NCBI GenBank assembly: GCA_034439975.1
Contig: JAWXBK010000107.1
Location: 1 to 14,946 of the forward strand
From: JAWXBK01 sp034439975
GTDB taxonomy: Bacteria; Pseudomonadota; Alphaproteobacteria; Dongiales; Dongiaceae
Direction: 5' to 3'
Length of the DNA: 14,946 bases
Position numbers and translations under genes: made by a program
The notes under the pieces: model-generated
Database searches by the model: none
What the model saw: the letters and a program-made list of their open reading frames with translations, nothing else
Told to the model about the DNA's origin: nothing
Shown here: one piece after another, positions 13,852 through 14,946 of the stretch
How positions within the stretch are numbered: the first letter of the stretch is position 1
Layout of the letters: every line of letters begins with the position of its first letter

Positions 13852-14157
13852 TCAGCGCGCGCGGCCGGGTGTGCCGCCCTGACGGCCGACCGGATCGGTG
13901 CAGAAGACGATATCGGCCTGGCTTATGACACCATCGGCTTCCATCAGCGCACGCGTCGACGGATCGGTGATGACTGTCTTGAAACGCGCGAGATCTTCGA
14001 AACGAAAATTGAGAATGACATCGTTCGGATCGTCCAGCGTCTGACGGATGTTGATGCCGATGACGCCGAGCTGGCGCATCTGCGGTTCGCGCGCGATGAA
14101 ATTGCTGAACCAGCTTTTATAGTCGCGCACCTTGTAGCGGATGACGGCGGTCGGCAT
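13852..14157 (-). CDS. Small dimeric alpha/beta-barrel (ferredoxin-like, ABM/cyclase-like) protein of unknown function
   Basis: 101 residues from the ATG at 14157, with GGAGA about ten bases upstream. The frame continues further 5', but that part lacks family resemblance and a start signal. The pattern PTAVIRYKVRDYKSWFSNF - EP.MR..GV.GINIRQTLDDPNDVILNF.FEDLARFK.VIT resembles small one-domain proteins predicted to form a dimeric ferredoxin-like barrel, often annotated as antibiotic-biosynthesis-monooxygenase-like or cyclase. No catalytic residue can be assigned. The tail (GRQGGTPGRAR) is not part of the fold. The gene abuts the glycosylase gene in the same frame. 141 bases separate it from the divergent gluQ; no convincing promoter was recognised there. 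Confidence 0.8.
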   Translation of the reverse strand: MPTAVIRYKVRDYKSWFSNFIAREPQMRQLGVIGINIRQTLDDPNDVILNFRFEDLARFKTVITDPSTRALMEADGVISQADIVFCTDPVGRQGGTPGRAR

Positions 14158-14298
14158 GTCGGTCGGTTCTCCGTGTTCGGTCCCTGGATTGGATGCGGCG
14201 CAGCATAGCGCGGGCATCGCCGGCAGGCGAGCGCGGACGATTCCGCGGGCAGGCTGCTGTTTGACAAGCGCCGCTTCTGCCGCCATCGCTTGTCGCCG

Positions 14299-14946
14299 AT
14301 GATCGTCACGCGTTTTGCCCCGAGCCCGACCGGCTATCTGCATCTTGGCCATGCCGCCTCGGCTTTGGTCGGATATGACGCGGCGCGTGCGGCCGGCCCC
14401 ACAGGCCGGTTCCTGCTGCGGATCGAGGATATCGATCAGACACGCTGCCGCCCCGAATTCGAGGCGGCGATCGCCGAGGATCTCGGCTGGCTCGGCCTCG
14501 ACTGGGAGCGCCCCGTCCGGCGCCAGTCCGAGCATATGGCGGATTACCGCGCGGCGCTCGACCGGCTCGATGCGAGAGGGCTGATTTATCCCTGCTTCTG
14601 CACCCGGCGGGACATCGCCGAGGCGGTATCGGCACCGCATCTGCAACGGCAAGGTCCGGACGGACCGATTTATCCCGGAACCTGCCGGCATCTCGACCAG
14701 AGCAATCGAAATGCACGGGTCGCCGCCAGCGAGCCTTATGCGCTGCGGCTCGATTCAGGCCGCGCCGCGATGGAGGTGGGTCCACTGGTCTGGCATGAGC
14801 GCGACGAGGGCTCCATCGCGGTCGATCCGCAGATTTTTGGCGACGTGGTCCTTGCGCGCAAGGACGTGCGGACTAGCTATCATCTTGCTGTCGTCGTCGA
14901 TGACGCATTGCAGGGGATTACGCTGATAACCCGGGGTCGGGATCTC
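14299..14946 (+). CDS. gluQ: Glutamyl-Q tRNA(Asp) synthetase (3'-partial)
   Basis: The first 216 residues are in the window and the frame runs off the end without a stop, so the KMSKS-like part is not seen. The class I motif RFAPSPTGYLHLGHAASAL (HLGH at 15-18) is followed by FLLRIEDIDQTRCRPEF and LGLDWE. Cys99, Cys101, Tyr125 and Cys129 reproduce the zinc site typical of GluQ (YadB). That site and the GluQ-like tail distinguish it from gltX. The enzyme activates glutamate and attaches it to queuosine at position 34 of tRNA(Asp), independent of aminoacylation. The start could be the ATG at 14299 or TTG at 14290; neither has a Shine-Dalgarno. A TTGACA at 14261-14266 lies so close that the mRNA could be nearly leaderless. 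Confidence 0.93.
   Translation, partial: MIVTRFAPSPTGYLHLGHAASALVGYDAARAAGPTGRFLLRIEDIDQTRCRPEFEAAIAEDLGWLGLDWERPVRRQSEHMADYRAALDRLDARGLIYPCFCTRRDIAEAVSAPHLQRQGPDGPIYPGTCRHLDQSNRNARVAASEPYALRLDSGRAAMEVGPLVWHERDEGSIAVDPQIFGDVVLARKDVRTSYHLAVVVDDALQGITLITRGRDL

Noticed and set aside
14158..14691. Long N-terminal extension of the small barrel protein
   Set aside because: It is antisense to gluQ and the intergenic gap, and the family resemblance begins at the Met at 14157.
1..14946. CRISPR array, prophage, insertion sequence or toxin-antitoxin pair
   Set aside because: No regularly spaced repeats, transposase or integrase motifs, or small paired genes were found on either strand.

Overview
The window looks like a chromosomal segment of a GC-rich alphaproteobacterium. 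Support: heavy G/C third positions, a coq7-type ubiquinone hydroxylase next to a dsbB with the short alphaproteobacterial periplasmic loop, an alphaproteobacterial-looking gluQ, and Shine-Dalgarno-led genes with several GTG/TTG starts. The order or genus cannot be resolved from the sequence. There is no integrase, transposase, phage gene, CRISPR array or toxin-antitoxin pair, and no gene-free stretch exceeds about 200 bases.

Left part (1-6717), a probable catabolic/uptake locus. The 3' part of a large Fe-S flavoprotein of the old-yellow-enzyme / trimethylamine-dehydrogenase type (+) converges on a four-gene ABC importer operon (-). In transcription order this is substrate-binding protein, permease, ATPase, second permease. 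The flavoprotein and the last permease share a CTAG tetranucleotide that serves as both stop codons. Upstream on the same strand are an uncharacterised ATP-grasp protein (TTG start) and an isochorismatase-fold cysteine hydrolase with its own TATAAT promoter. The context suggests import and breakdown of a small nitrogenous organic compound, but the substrate cannot be named. Notable RNA/DNA signals are a 7-bp hairpin that buries the first permease's Shine-Dalgarno and places the upstream stop codon in its loop, and a 6-bp inverted repeat at the putative start of the importer operon.

Middle part (6828-9997). A 782-aa Lon-like AAA+ protease of the AAA_32 type (-) has an intact Ser/Lys dyad but atypical Walker motifs. 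Just upstream on the same strand is a tRNA-Leu(CAA) gene with encoded CCA. A divergent promoter pair separates the tRNA from a DUF805 membrane protein (+), which is followed by a strong GC hairpin.

Right part (10078-14946), ordinary housekeeping genes. A compact + strand run encodes a YqaA/DedA membrane protein, DsbB and Coq7; the last two overlap by ATGA. Convergent to it on the - strand lie an HNH endonuclease, an alpha/beta hydrolase (carboxylesterase/phospholipase family), an AlkA-type DNA glycosylase and a small dimeric-barrel protein. The last two are joined in one frame by a TGA-TTG stop/start. A perfect 10-bp stem-loop sits between the glycosylase and the hydrolase. The window ends inside gluQ (+), the glutamyl-Q tRNA(Asp) synthetase.

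I found no clearly new multi-gene system. The best leads are the importer/flavoprotein/hydrolase locus with its ATP-grasp neighbour, and the stop-codon-in-loop hairpin.
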